Part shown: in pieces, positions 1-8,665 of the stretch
Layout of the letters: the number at the start of each line of letters is the position of its first letter
Position numbering within the stretch: position 1 is the first letter of the stretch
Source of the DNA: Gonium pectorale
Taxonomy: Eukaryota; Chlorophyta; Chlorophyceae; Chlamydomonadales; Volvocaceae
Length of the DNA: 10,694 nucleotides
Reading direction: 5' to 3'
NCBI GenBank assembly: GCA_001584585.1
Contig: LSYV01000010.1
Location: 3,267,061-3,277,754, forward strand
The notes under the pieces: model-generated
The model's database searches: none
Told to the model about the DNA's origin: nothing
The model's input: the letters and a program-made list of their open reading frames with translations, nothing else
Made by a program: the position numbers and the translations under genes

Positions 1-3000
1 GCGCCGGCACCGCCAGGCGGCTTGCCAGCTGCCGCTGCCGCCGCAGCCGCCGCCATGGTGGACGAGAGCTGCTCGATCTGGTCGTACAGCGGCAGGCGGT
101 TGAAGGGCAGCTCCTGCTCAAAGTACTCGAACTTGAGGTGCATGTGCTTGGGCCAGCCGTGGCCATCCTCAGACACATACAGCCGGTTGGTGCCGCCCAC
201 GTCGGTGGGCATGGCGGCCATGAAGATCTGGATCGCGCTCAGGTACGGCACAAAGTACGAGTTGGAGGCGCCGCGGTGGCCGCCCAGGGTGAACACCTCC
301 CTGCAGGGGTTGAGCGAGAGGGGCAAAGGCCGGGTCGGCAAGGGCAGTACAAGGAAATTAGTCGGGACGGGGTCCGAGCAGGGCGAGGTTGCGATGGGAC
401 CAGCCGGGGGAGGAGCCGCTGCTGGCTGGCGTGCACGCAAATCAGGATGGGGCCGGAGCACGTAGGAGGGGTAGCGGGTTGGAAGGCATTCTCGTAGGAG
501 GGGGGGAGCTGTCGCCCCACACCACACCAGTGGCGGGTTGTGGGGAACGGTGTATTCCACAGTCATTTCGGGAAGTCCAGCGTCCTCGTTTCCAGCGCAG
601 TGGTGCACAGGGAGGGAGGCAAGGACGCGCAAGGCACGCCGCAACCTCTGCGAGCAGTACCCCAGACTCGCAGTACCTGCGAGCAGTACCCCGGCGCACC
701 GACAGCGCAGAGCGAGCGGGCAAGATACCATAGCGGCCCCACCGCGCAAAGGACCGGATGCAAAAGCCATCCGCATAGCAGCGAGCCATGACGAGCGCCG
801 CCGGGGCCTTATTGCCCGCAGCACCTCGCGCGCCCAACGCGCAGGCGGTGGGTGTCGTCACGCCCCGCCCGCCCCATCCCCACCCGTCACCCCACCACCA
901 CCACCCACCTGCCGTACAGACTCGGCTCGAAGTAGAAGTTCCACAGGTCCCGCAGCCGCAGCTCCTGCAGCGCCTGCTGGGGCGGCTTGTCGGGGTCAAT
1001 GGCGATGAACGGCTCGATCTGGCTGATGAAGCGGTCCAGGTCGCACGAACCCTTGGGCTCCGGCAGCGGCAGTGCCTCCGGCGGCGGCACCGGGTCGGCG
1101 CTGTGCGGCCCCGGGTGCCGGTACTGGCCCCCCCCGCCGCCACCGCCGCCGTAGGGGTGCGGCCCGCGGGAGGACGGCCGGCTGCTGTCGGCCGACCCGC
1201 CGGCGTCGTACCGGCCGCCGCCAGCGCCACCGCCACCACCACCGCCACGGACGTAGCCGTGGGCGCCGCTGTTGTGTCGCTGACCGCCGCCGGCGCCGTA
1301 CTGACGGCCGCCGTAGGCGCCGCTACCACCGCCAGCGCCGCCGCCAGGCAACGCCCCGACGGCCTGCGCGCCGCCGCCGCCGGGGCCGCCGCCCATGCCG
1401 GTGAAGCTGCTGCGCCCGCGATACGACGATGACGAACGCCCGCCGCCGCCACCGTCGCGACCACCGCCGCCGCCTTGCGCCGCCGCCAGCATGTTGCCTT
1501 GGCTCTGCACGCGGTGTTGGTGACCCATGGGCCGCTCCACCAGCTGCGGAGGCGCTGTGCCCAGCTCGCCGCGAGCCGCCGCAGCGCCGCCTGCCTCCCA
1601 TGAAGCCTGCGTGGCGACGCCGTCGCTGCCGGACGACGAAGCAACCGGAACTGCCGGCTGCTGGTGCTGCGGCGGCGGCGGCTGTTGCTGCGGAGCGGTC
1701 GGCTGCTCCTGCTGCGGGTGCATGGGCGCCGCCAACGGCGGCGCAGGCGCTGCCGGGCCTGGCTGCAGAACCTGCGGCTCGGTCGCAGCCGGCCCGCCGC
1801 CGAGCTCACTGCCGCCATGCGAGGCAGCGGACGGGCCCTGAGGCGGTGCCGTCGCCGCCGCCGCGGCCGCCGTCGGGTCGGCTGCCGCAGCCGCGGGGCC
1901 CGCGGGCGCCGCACTCCCGTGCACCGGCTCCGGGTGCGCTGGCCCCGGCCCCGGCCCCGCCCCTGGTCCCGTGCCGTGGGCGAGCGCAACGCCTTGGAGC
2001 GCCTGCGGATGGAGCTGCTGGGCGGACTGGGCCTGCGCCTGCGCCTGAGCGTGGGCCTGCAGCACTTGCTGCTGGTACAGCTGCTGCTGCACCGCCTGCA
2101 TCAGCTGCTGCTGCTGCACCGCCTGCGCCTGGGCCGCCTGCAGCTGCGGCTGCTGCGCTGCCACATACTGCGCGGCGAGCTGCGGGTGTGGGTGCTGCCA
2201 CCCCAGCACGGCGGAGGCCTGCGCCTGCGCCTGAGCCGCCACCTGCGCCTGAGCCGACACCTGCGCCGCGGCCTGGCTCTGCTGCTGCGACGACGGCAGC
2301 GCTACCACGCCACCCGCGCTACCACCCCCCTGCTTGGCATGCAGCAGCTGCTGCCAGAGCACCGCCTCGAGCCCATTGGGCGCCACGCGGCCCGGGGGGC
2401 TCAGCGCCGAAACAGCCGCGCCGGACTGACCCGTGGGTCCGCTCACCCCCGGCTGCGGCGGCGGCTGCGCGTAGCCCAGCAAGGGCATCAACAACTGCTG
2501 CGCCGCCAGCAACCCCGCCGCGGCCGCGTCGGCCGCTGCTGGCGGCACCTCCCCGTTGCGCACCTTGCCGTTGGGCAACGACGGGGTGTGCCCGCCGCTG
2601 CCCACCCCGTGGTGGTGCGGGGGCAAGAGCGGGTGCGGAGGGAGGTGCGGCATGTGCGGCGCGGCGCCGCCGGCACTGCTGGCGGCGGGCGCCGCGCCAC
2701 GCGGGTGGGAGTGGGTGGCTTGCAGCAGGCTGTCGTAGGCGGGGGGCGCCTTGGCGTGCGGCTGCGGCCACGCCACGCCATTGGGCAGAGGCCACTGCGG
2801 CGCAGCTGCCTGGGTCGGGTGAGGCCGGTGGCCGGCGGCAGCCGCAGCGCCCGTCGACGTCGGATCGACGTCGCTGCCCTTGCCCCCGCGGCTGCGATCC
2901 GCGCCTCCTCCTCCTCCCCCGGACTGCGCGCCCGCATCATCCGCGTCGGCCGACAGCCGCCGAAGCTGTTGCTGTGACGGCAACCCATTTGCCGGACGCG

Positions 3001-5300
3001 CCGACACCGCCACCGCACCGTCCGCTACATCCGGGGCGCAACACCCGCTACCGCAGGACGCCTCTCCCCCGCCGCCGCCGTCCCCTGCCCGGCCCCCATC
3101 GTCGCCCTCGCACTGCCCTTTGCCGCGCGCCACCGCCGGTGCGCCGCCCTCGCCCGGGCCACCGGCCTCGCCGCCGGCAGGACCCGAGCAGGAAACCGAG
3201 TTTCCTCGCGGTATCAACTTGACGGTCGGCTTAGACTCGGTTGCGGGCTCCCCGCCCCCGTGCTGCTCGGACGCTGCGAGCGTCATCGCAGCAATTGCCA
3301 ACGCGTCGGCGGACGCCGCGCTGCCACCGACGGTGCTGCTGCTGTTGTTACCACCGTTGCCGGGGCACTCCTGCTCCGGGCTGGTGGTGCCGCGGTCGCT
3401 GAGGCTGCTAGAGGCCACCCCGCACAGCGACGGCTGGGCCCCCGGCGGCGACGGCTGTAACCCCACGGTGCTCCCCTCCACGCCCTGGCCAGGCTGCCGA
3501 TCGTCCCGGTCGCCCCTACTATGCCCGCGCGGGATCGGGCCCCGTCCGCACTCTCTCCCCGACTCCGATTCCGGCTGCGCCTCCTCGCAGGTCGCAGCGA
3601 CGCTGCCGCTGCTCGCAGCCGCCCCGCAGGAGGGCTCTCTCCGAACCACGCCGCCGCCACGACCACCGCCGCCGACGACGACGGCACCTCCACCTCCTCG
3701 TTCGCTGCCGTCGCCATCTGCGCTGCGGCTGTGCGCACCAACCCCGCCCTCGCGCGCAGGGGTTCCGAGTTGCGCGCTTCCAGCGCCATATACGTCCGCA
3801 TCTGCAGAGCAGCACAACAGCTTGTAATAAAGACAGGTTACTTGACGACAGCACGCTACTCTTTGCGCATTCCCAAGTGACGCGAACCTGCCATACCGGA
3901 GAGGCCGCCAGCGGTCCCCGTCTCACCCGGGGCAGTCGCAACGACAGGCGGGGCGGCGGCAGCGCCGGCGGATCCGCCCGCGCGGCCCGACGGAGCCGCA
4001 TCACCGGTCGCCCCAAGGTCGCCTCCGCGCGACACGCTTGGAAGCTCCTGCGCCTGTGGCTGTGGCTCCCGCTGCTGCTGCAGCTGCTGGGGCTGCTGCT
4101 GCTGCTCCGCGTCTTTCTGCTGTTCCCGTCCACTGGTAGCCTCCTGTCCGCTCTGCTGCGGCACCGGCTGCGTCGCCGGGGCGCTTGCCATCACTACGCG
4201 GCCCGGCGCACCCACGCCGGGACCCGTGACGAGGACGTCTGCACTTGCGGGCCCAGACGAACCTCCCTGGACATCAACGGGCGCCCTGGGAATGACCAAC
4301 AGTTTTAACGTCACGCGCTGCAGACACGGGAGCTCCGACGACGCGGTGTTGAAGGTCAGCGATAAGGATGTTGCCTCCGAGTCCGAGCCTGCAGGGCCGA
4401 GTCGCATGGGCGGTCTTCAGGCGCACTACTATCACATATTCGCAGCGTGGGGGCGCGTCACTACACCCGGGGGCAGCCAACGAGTCGGAGATGCGAGAGA
4501 GGTTAGGCATTAACCTTAAGCCCACACAGCCCCATCCCGGCCCCCAACGCTTGCCTGCTTCAAACGTGTACTCCGGCTCTTTCCGCGCCTGCGGCTGGTG
4601 GGACCTGCTGTCACACGAGTCGAAGAACTTCTGCTGTGCCTCACGGATGTAGGCCAGCCGCTGCTGATGCTGGTTTACAGCCGCAGCAGTCGTGCTACCT
4701 GTCCACGCAAACTGCCCAGGCAGCGCAATGAAGCCACTCGGAACGAAGGCCAAACAAGAGAATGCTGCCTGGCCCCACTCGCTATCGAGCGGGATCCACA
4801 GCTGCTGCTCTGTTCCTAGCTTCCGGTCGCCAGTCACCACCGGCTGCCAGGAGTCGTAGGCGAGGGACACCCGAAGGACCGGGCCAAACGCCGATGCCAC
4901 GGAGACGGTAGGGGACCGCAATCGTCCGATGGACCGCCCGTTCTTCAAGATTAAGGCCTGCGTGGATCAATGCCAAGGACGCCATGTCTGTAGGAGACAC
5001 GCGGCCCCCGCAGAGCTACACCCCCAACCATCCCCTTACCGGGGTCGAGCAAAAGACCTCCCCGTCCCCGATCCACGAGGGGCTCGAATGCGGGCAAGGT
5101 GAGCTCTGAAGTTGCTGCTGCTCCGGCTGCTCCGGCTGCTGTTCCTGCCCAGGCGAGTCTTGGCTAGTGTTGTTGCAAAGAACCTGGATGCCCAAAAACA
5201 CGCAAATACTCTATCAATTGACGTGCTGCAAGCAATTGCAACCGGCTCACGATACCGTCTCAGTCTCAGTCTTGCTCGACTTCTGGCCTACTCGCTTCAT
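1..5300 (-). CDS. DUF789-family protein with long Gln/Ala- and Gly/Arg-rich N-terminal region (partial, six exons)
   Basis: Seen: exons 5300-5256, 5183-5040, 4957-4555, 4388-3888, 3801-909 and 300-1 join in one frame, with junction phases 0, 0, 1, 1, 2, giving at least 1428 residues; the 3' end is outside the window. Residues about 1284-1409 match my memory of plant DUF789 proteins (PF05623): CDLDRFI near the start, LRDLWNFYFEPSLYG, then YFVPYLSAIQIF, LKFEYFEQELPFNRLPLYDQI. The C-terminal half of the domain (in plants a Ser-Cys-Asp-Leu and Trp/Tyr-rich part) would lie beyond base 1. Residues about 64-240 look ordered (many W, F, Y, alternating beta-like segments) but I do not recognise them. 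Residues about 281-312 and 869-969 are Gln/Ala-rich; about 1142-1270 are Gly-rich with RG and YGG units. No signal peptide or membrane span was seen. The biochemical function of DUF789 is not established. Inferred: the RGG and Gln tracts suggest RNA binding or condensate formation. The start at 5300 is the least certain part; exons 5 and 6 are the most secure. Confidence 0.85.
301..908 (-). other. Intron 5 of DUF789 gene (608 bases)
   Basis: Seen: donor TACGGCAG/GTGGGT and acceptor CTCAACCCCTGCAG/GGAGG, phase 2; the split codon is AGG (Arg1329). The junction falls inside the DUF789 domain, and the residues on both sides belong to the family pattern (DLWNFYFEPSLYG before, YFVPYLSAIQIF after), so this junction is secure. 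The intron holds a short tandem-like duplication (648-692) and otherwise nothing recognisable. Confidence 0.85.
648..692. repeat. Direct repeat of a 16-mer inside intron 5
   Basis: The unit CTGCGAGCAGTACCCC occurs at 648-663 and again at 677-692, a 29-base period; the spacer also contains CGCAGTACC, a partial third copy. This is a small local duplication in non-coding DNA. No function is suggested. Confidence 0.85.
1085..1470 (-). repeat. Gly/Arg-rich (RGG-like) coding tract, about residues 1142-1270
   Basis: Exon 5 codes for a stretch dominated by Gly, with RGRSS, YGGRQYG, VRGGGGGG, GGGRYD and SSRGPHPYGGG units. RGG/RG-rich segments with interspersed Tyr are known from RNA-binding proteins and are often arginine-methylated; that role is inferred here. 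The tract lies about 15 residues before the DUF789 domain. Confidence 0.65.
1990..2290 (-). repeat. CAG/GCC-type coding repeat (Gln/Ala-rich tract, about residues 869-969)
   Basis: Imperfect alternation of Gln and Ala/Leu codons in exon 5 of the DUF789 gene, with runs such as VQQQQLMQAVQQQ and HAQAQAQAQ. The complementary strand shows it as repeated CTG/CTGC and GCCTGCGCCTGAGC units. The tract keeps one open frame, as expected for a selected low-complexity protein region. Confidence 0.7.
3802..3887 (-). other. Intron 4 of DUF789 gene
   Basis: Seen: donor ATGGCAG/GTTCGC, acceptor GTGCTGCTCTGCAG/ATGCGG with a good pyrimidine stretch, 86 bases, phase 1 both sides; the split codon is GAT (Asp365). 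Exon 4's frame runs into a stop at 3856 if the intron is not removed, which supports splicing here. Confidence 0.75.
4389..4554 (-). other. Intron 3 of DUF789 gene, probable GC-AG intron
   Basis: Seen: exon 3 ends GAAGCAG and the intron would begin GCAAGC; the acceptor is CGGCCCTGCAG/GC. Both sides are phase 1 and the split codon reads GGC (Gly198). AG/GCAAG is the usual consensus of GC-donor introns. Two GT donors in the same phase lie a little further in (GTTGGG and GTGTGG), but both match the donor consensus poorly; they would add a few residues. Length is 166 bases with the GC donor. Confidence 0.55.
4958..5039 (-). other. Intron 2 of DUF789 gene
   Basis: Seen: a strong donor, CCCG/GTAAGG, and an acceptor CCACGCAG/GCC, phase 0, 82 bases. 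A second, better-looking acceptor (CTCCTACAG/ACATGG, about 30 bases upstream of the chosen one) would put a stop codon in the frame of exon 3 within seven codons, so the downstream acceptor was chosen. Confidence 0.6.
5184..5255 (-). other. Intron 1 of DUF789 gene
   Basis: Seen: donor GAGACG/GTATCG and acceptor GGGCATCCAG/GTTC, 72 bases, phase 0 on both sides. It links the ATG at 5300 to the frame of exon 2, which has no ATG of its own and is preceded in frame by a stop. The acceptor has a T-rich stretch upstream. This is the least certain of the five introns because exon 1 codes for only 15 residues. Confidence 0.45.
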
Positions 5301-5310
5301 AGGGCACCAT
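5266..5310 (-). other. Possible upstream ORF overlapping the DUF789 start
   Basis: An ATG at 5310 in the context AACGAAATGG (A at -3, G at +4) opens a 14-residue frame that ends in TGA at 5268-5266, overlapping the proposed main start at 5300 in another frame. Its context is better than that of the main ATG (GCCCTATGA). Either it lowers translation of the main frame, transcription starts between the two ATGs, or the true first exon differs. Confidence 0.4.
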
Positions 5311-5512
5311 TTCGTTTGCAGTTGTAGTGATTTATGTGATTGCGGGTGAGTGTGTGTGAGCTGGCTGGAGGGCGAGTCCCCACTTGAGGCGAGTCGGGAC
5401 GCGATCTAGGCACTGCACCTTTTTTGGGGCAGACACGCCTTGGCCACCGGGGGACTTCCGCTCGAATAGCTCTATCACGCGAGATTTAACTTGAACAAGT
5501 AATGCACATTGA
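5301..5512 (-). promoter_or_regulatory. 5' flank / presumed 5' UTR of DUF789 gene
   Basis: This is the stretch immediately upstream of the proposed start. It is less GC-rich than the coding exons. I see a CATAAATC element (minus strand, about 5338-5331) and TTAAATC further up (about 5490), but neither is at a position that clearly fixes a transcription start. There is no strong TATA box. Confidence 0.3.
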
Positions 5513-6436
5513 CTACAGGCTTGTGGTGGCCGGTTGGCCGCCGTGTGACGTGTGACGAACATACCCGATGTTACCCCTCGTGCCCCCGTGGCAAGCCGAG
5601 GGGACGAGAAGGTAGCTGCGGAGCCAAGCGGGGGGCCGAGCTTGGGCGCAAAGCTCCGGCATGCTGCGACCCGGCACGGCCTTGCGTGTGGCAGGCCACA
5701 CGGCGGAGCAGGAGGGACATGTGGGAACTGCGGACGGGTGTGTGTGGGGGGGGGGGCAGGCTTGTGACTGCTTCAAACGGCACCACTGGGCATCACTGGC
5801 ACGTGCACGGTACGTGGTGGATTTGTACACGTGCTGGTCTGCGGCGCCAGGTGATTTTCTTGCGGCGGTTGCGGGGCAGCAGTGGGGCCCAAGGGGCAAA
5901 TAAATGCCGGGGCGCATCCCCATCAGGCGCTTGTCGTGGCCGACCCTGTTGAAGAGGGTTTGAGGGCGGTTCCCGACCATTTCCTTGCCCACGGAAACCC
6001 CCACCCGCCGCGCCAGCCGTGGCATGACCCATGGGCCGGCCCCCATACTCTGGGAGCTTGGCTGCGGGTGTTGTGGAACCAGGAAAGACAGCTGAATTGA
6101 AAAAGAGGTGGCCTGACTCCGGGCCTTCCCGTAGCGCATTTCCCATAGTCCCCATAGCCGCCCATGGTCATTGGGATCCGCCGGTGTTTGATTGTGGCTG
6201 CCGTAATACGCTGGGGTATGGGATGGGTTGCGGTGCAGGCGTGTGTTCCCTCCCGTTGCGCCATTCCTCACCTCTCCTACTTGCAGCCCGTCACGGATAA
6301 TCTGACACTGAATAAGACTGGATCCGGGATCCGCCTTGCCCTGCCACGCCGCGGCTACGCCGCTGCCGCCCGCTTGCGCATGTCGTGTGCCCACCCGGCA
6401 CCGCCGGCGTTGCGGTGCTGCACCAAAGCTGCCCAC
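5513..6436 (-). other. Orphan open reading frame, 307 codons, no recognised family
   Basis: An uninterrupted frame, from a GTG at 6436 to TAG at 5515-5513; the first ATG is at 6139, leaving 208 residues. At this base composition such length is uncommon by chance but not conclusive. Against coding: third positions lack the C/G bias seen in the two confident genes, an 11-base G run (5746-5756) is read as poly-Pro, and no motif or domain is visible. In favour: a fairly ordinary amino-acid mix and a good donor-like GAGAG/GTGAGG near 6275, so parts might belong to a spliced gene. It could also be a remnant of a mobile element or plain intergenic DNA. Confidence 0.15.
5746..5756 (+). repeat. Eleven-base G run after a TG repeat
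   Basis: GTGTGTGT is followed by an uninterrupted run of 11 G. It is a homopolymer likely to vary in length or be miscounted in sequencing. It lies in the orphan open frame at 5513-6436, where a one-base change would break the frame. Confidence 0.9.
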
Positions 6437-6510
6437 CCGCAGACCGCCCCGGAGTCAGCGGTAGTCAGCCCAGCAAAGCACGCGACCTCTTGTGTGTGAC
6501 CCATGGGCCG
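6025..6510. repeat. Dispersed 14-mer TGACCCATGGGCCG (copies at 6025-6038 and 6497-6510; third at 1521-1534)
   Basis: Three exact, same-orientation copies: two in non-coding DNA 472 bases apart and one inside exon 5 of the DUF789 gene, where it encodes RPMGH on the minus strand. The copies at 1520-1536 and 6496-6512 agree over 17 bases. The core CCCATGGG is palindromic; GACCCATGGG recurs at 7879-7888 and ATGGGCCGG at 7358-7366. The TGGGCC part resembles plant site II/TCP-type elements, which is only a resemblance. Confidence 0.6.
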
Positions 6511-8205
6511 CTGGCCAGTGCTCACCAGCCTGCCCAGTGGTGCGCTGGGGTCCCGCGGTCCAGCTGCCCATGGATCCCCGACAGCTACGTTATCGCGATC
6601 TCCGCCTCCATCTCCTCCCCGGGCCTCGCACGCGCTGCGTCGGACGGCCCCCGGGCAGGCATTTAAAAGAGGAACAGGAGACAGGGAGGGTACCTTCACG
6701 GTACACACCCGAAGGCGCGGCGTTTCCAGTAGGGCGTCTGGCTACCGGGCATGGCGGGCGAAGGAGACGAGCAGACGGTCTCTTCCTGTTCGGGCCGGCG
6801 GCAGCGGCATAACTACCATTGCACGGCATTGGGCGGGAAGGCAAGCAGGCGGCTCCACCCGGTTGCAGCATTAGGATGCCGCACAGTAGCAAGTAGGGAG
6901 GGAGGCATCCAGCACATAACACTCCACGTGCCCACATGTGGTTATGCGCGGCGTGAAGGTTATATGCGGGGAACGGAGGGGCCCGCACATTGGGAGGAAG
7001 GCACCTGTACTGGAAGGCACGTACCCGCAGGCACGGCCGTAGGTATGCAGTGGGGCTGACGGCCTCACGTTGGTTTGTTGACCGGGATGGCCCCGAGGCC
7101 GGGAGGCGGGGGAAAGAGGGATGAGCGGAGACACGGGGCACAGGAGGTGTGAGTCTCGTGCCGTGCTGTGTCAACCCGGCGGTGCAGTCCCGGCCCGCCA
7201 CATGGCACACGCCGGAGGTAGGCCCCGCCCCGCCCTGACCCACCTGTGGCGGTCCGCGCCGGGCCCCGGGTGCGCGCTTGCAAGGCGGGGCGCATGAGAG
7301 GAGGACCGGCACAACGCCGGGGTGGTGGCGCGCCGCCCATTACGTTACACGGGCATCATGGGCCGGGTCACGATATGTCTTTTCCCCATGCACATATGCA
7401 TCGAGGCGCACACCACGCGCCCACAGGTCTTTGTTAGAGCCGACTCCATCACACGACACTGCCGTTCCTGGAATGCCTGCCTGGGATGCACGTCGGCTGA
7501 CGAGCGCCACCGGCGCCGAGCCATAGCCGTTAGGCAGGGACACCCGGTCGGGGCCGCGACCCGAAGCTGTGTGTGGGCAGGACCCCCTGGATCTCACGCC
7601 GTACGTGCATAGTACGAACGCGTGCGTGGCTCCCGCAGCCATCCCTGTGCAGGAGGGAACCATAAACTGGATAAACCCGCACACACCGCACAAACGGCGC
7701 TCCGGAGTGGCGACAAGTGCGACCCATACCGCGTTAGCAATCAGCACAAGTGTTTTCAACGAACAACAACTCCCGCGCGAACCACGTCGCTGCGCAGTAA
7801 TGCGGCTGTATAGCAGAACCTATACTGTACGACCGTACACGAGCCAGAGTCGACTCGCAAGGGTGTGGCTGCCTTGCCGACCCATGGGTCTGTATGCCGG
7901 CCGAAGGCCCGCCGGCGGGCAGCCACCTCGCCCGTGCTCTCCTTTGCCCGTGCGCAATCCCAACGCAGCTCGCGCGCTCCGCCCGCCAAAAATCCGAGAA
8001 ATAATCTTCTACCAAAAGGGAAATACGAGGGAGGCAGTGCGAAGAAAGCACGTCAAGTTCGAGAATGGCACTCCGTCAAACTCGCCGCCCATGTGGGATC
8101 CGAAACTCCCTCCCCCGGGGCCCAAGGCCGGCCCAGCCGGAGGGGCTGACAGGGAGGTGACCAGTCCCAGCAGTACCCCACACCCCGCACACTCTAGATA
8201 GTTGG
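6437..8205. other. Intergenic stretch, no gene seen
   Basis: About 1.8 kb in which open frames on both strands are short to moderate and lack the codon bias of the confident genes. It contains short palindromes (GTACGACCGTAC near 7827, GGCCGAAGGCC near 7899) and several CCCATGGG-like words. No tRNA-like fold, splice-consistent exon pair, or transposon end could be supported. Confidence 0.5.
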
Positions 8206-8466
8206 TTATCCTTCGAGCAGCCCAACACCACCGGGACCATCGTCGTATCCCGCCGATATAAACGTCTGGTCGAAATTCCACGCCAGGACTGAAACTCCAG
8301 AAACCTCAGTACAAACGCCATGATACTCGGCCCCCTGTTCCCACAGCCTGCTCGCACAACCCCGGGCGGCGGCAAGACGGGGGGGGGGAGAAGGGTAGTG
8401 CACCGCCCCCAGCAGCCCCGAGCGCAGTTCAGCACAGCGCAACTCGCACGCAGCGATGCGCCTCAT
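8206..8466 (-). CDS. Small ORF (86 residues) ending in a WD40-repeat-like segment; gene or gene remnant
   Basis: Seen: ATG at 8466-8464, stop TAA at 8208-8206. Residues 39-42 read SRLWE and residues 58-77 read VSVLAWNFDQTFISAGYDDG. The latter lines up without gaps with the usual WD40 blade pattern (V..LAW..D...(I/L)..G.DDG), and the LWE before it fits the end of a preceding blade. After DDG the frame gives a degraded VGLLEG and stops. Known: functional WD40 propellers need about seven such blades, so one cannot fold alone. Inferred: either an exon of a spliced WD40 gene whose other exons I could not find, a decayed copy, or a coincidence. The N-terminal part is low-complexity and crosses a 10-base C run (8388-8379) that could hide a frame change. 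A CCAAT/TATA pair lies 175 bases upstream of the ATG. Codon bias is weak. Confidence 0.3.
   Translation of the reverse strand: MRRIAACELRCAELRSGLLGAVHYPSPPPRLAAARGCASRLWEQGAEYHGVCTEVSGVSVLAWNFDQTFISAGYDDGPGGVGLLEG
8379..8388 (+). repeat. Ten-base G run
   Basis: An uninterrupted run of ten G, read as C on the minus strand inside the small WD40-like frame, where it codes for Pro. The run length is prone to error and decides which N-terminal frame joins the WD40-like part. Confidence 0.9.
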
Positions 8467-8504
8467 CGGGGCTCCAGCCCAACAGGGGCCGCCAGCAGCC
8501 ACCC

Positions 8505-8530
8505 TCTCTCCCCCCCGCTCTCTCTCTCCG
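8505..8530 (+). repeat. CT-rich microsatellite-like tract
   Basis: A pyrimidine tract of CTCTCTCC and CCCCGCTCTCTCTCTCC units. It lies between the candidate promoter at 8641-8665 and the ATG at 8466 on the minus strand, where it reads as GA repeats, as often found in 5' leaders. Confidence 0.7.
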
Positions 8531-8640
8531 GGGGCGAACCGCGCCGTCCTCCCCCGCCGGGCTCCGCGCCCACGATGCCACGACGGTGAGGCCGCGCCAG
8601 CGGGAAGAAAGCCGCTCCTGTCCCCCGCCCCCGTCCGTCG

Positions 8641-8665
8641 TATATATACGCCGAAGCTATATTGG
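8641..8665 (-). promoter_or_regulatory. Candidate core promoter: CCAAT followed by TATATATA
   Basis: On the minus strand CCAAT (8665-8661) is followed after 12 bases by TATATATA (8648-8641), in a neighbourhood that is otherwise strongly GC-rich. The first ATG on this strand that opens a frame with a recognisable motif is at 8466. The TATA word is palindromic, so it could also serve the plus strand, but no plausible plus-strand gene follows. Confidence 0.35.

Noticed and set aside
1429..3222. 597-codon plus-strand open frame opposite DUF789 exon 5, and a 515-codon frame on the minus strand (442-1989)
   Set aside because: Both are Arg/Ala/Pro-rich shadows made by the GC-rich coding repeats. 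The frame that splices in phase at both ends and carries DUF789 is the other minus-strand frame.
3822..3831. TGTAATAAA on the plus strand, resembling a polyadenylation signal
   Set aside because: It falls in intron 4 of the minus-strand gene and there is no supportable plus-strand gene before it.
4782..5000. Minus-strand frame starting at the ATG just after CTCCTACAG
   Set aside because: It stops after 72 residues and cannot be joined to exon 3's frame. The acceptor at 4958 gives a phase-consistent gene.
7569..8201. 210-codon plus-strand frame
   Set aside because: No codon bias like the confident genes, no motif and no splice-consistent partner; treated as chance.
8257..8589. TATAAA on the plus strand followed by an 89-residue frame from ATG 8320
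   Set aside because: The product is Pro/Arg/Ser-rich without a motif and lies antisense to the WD40-like frame.
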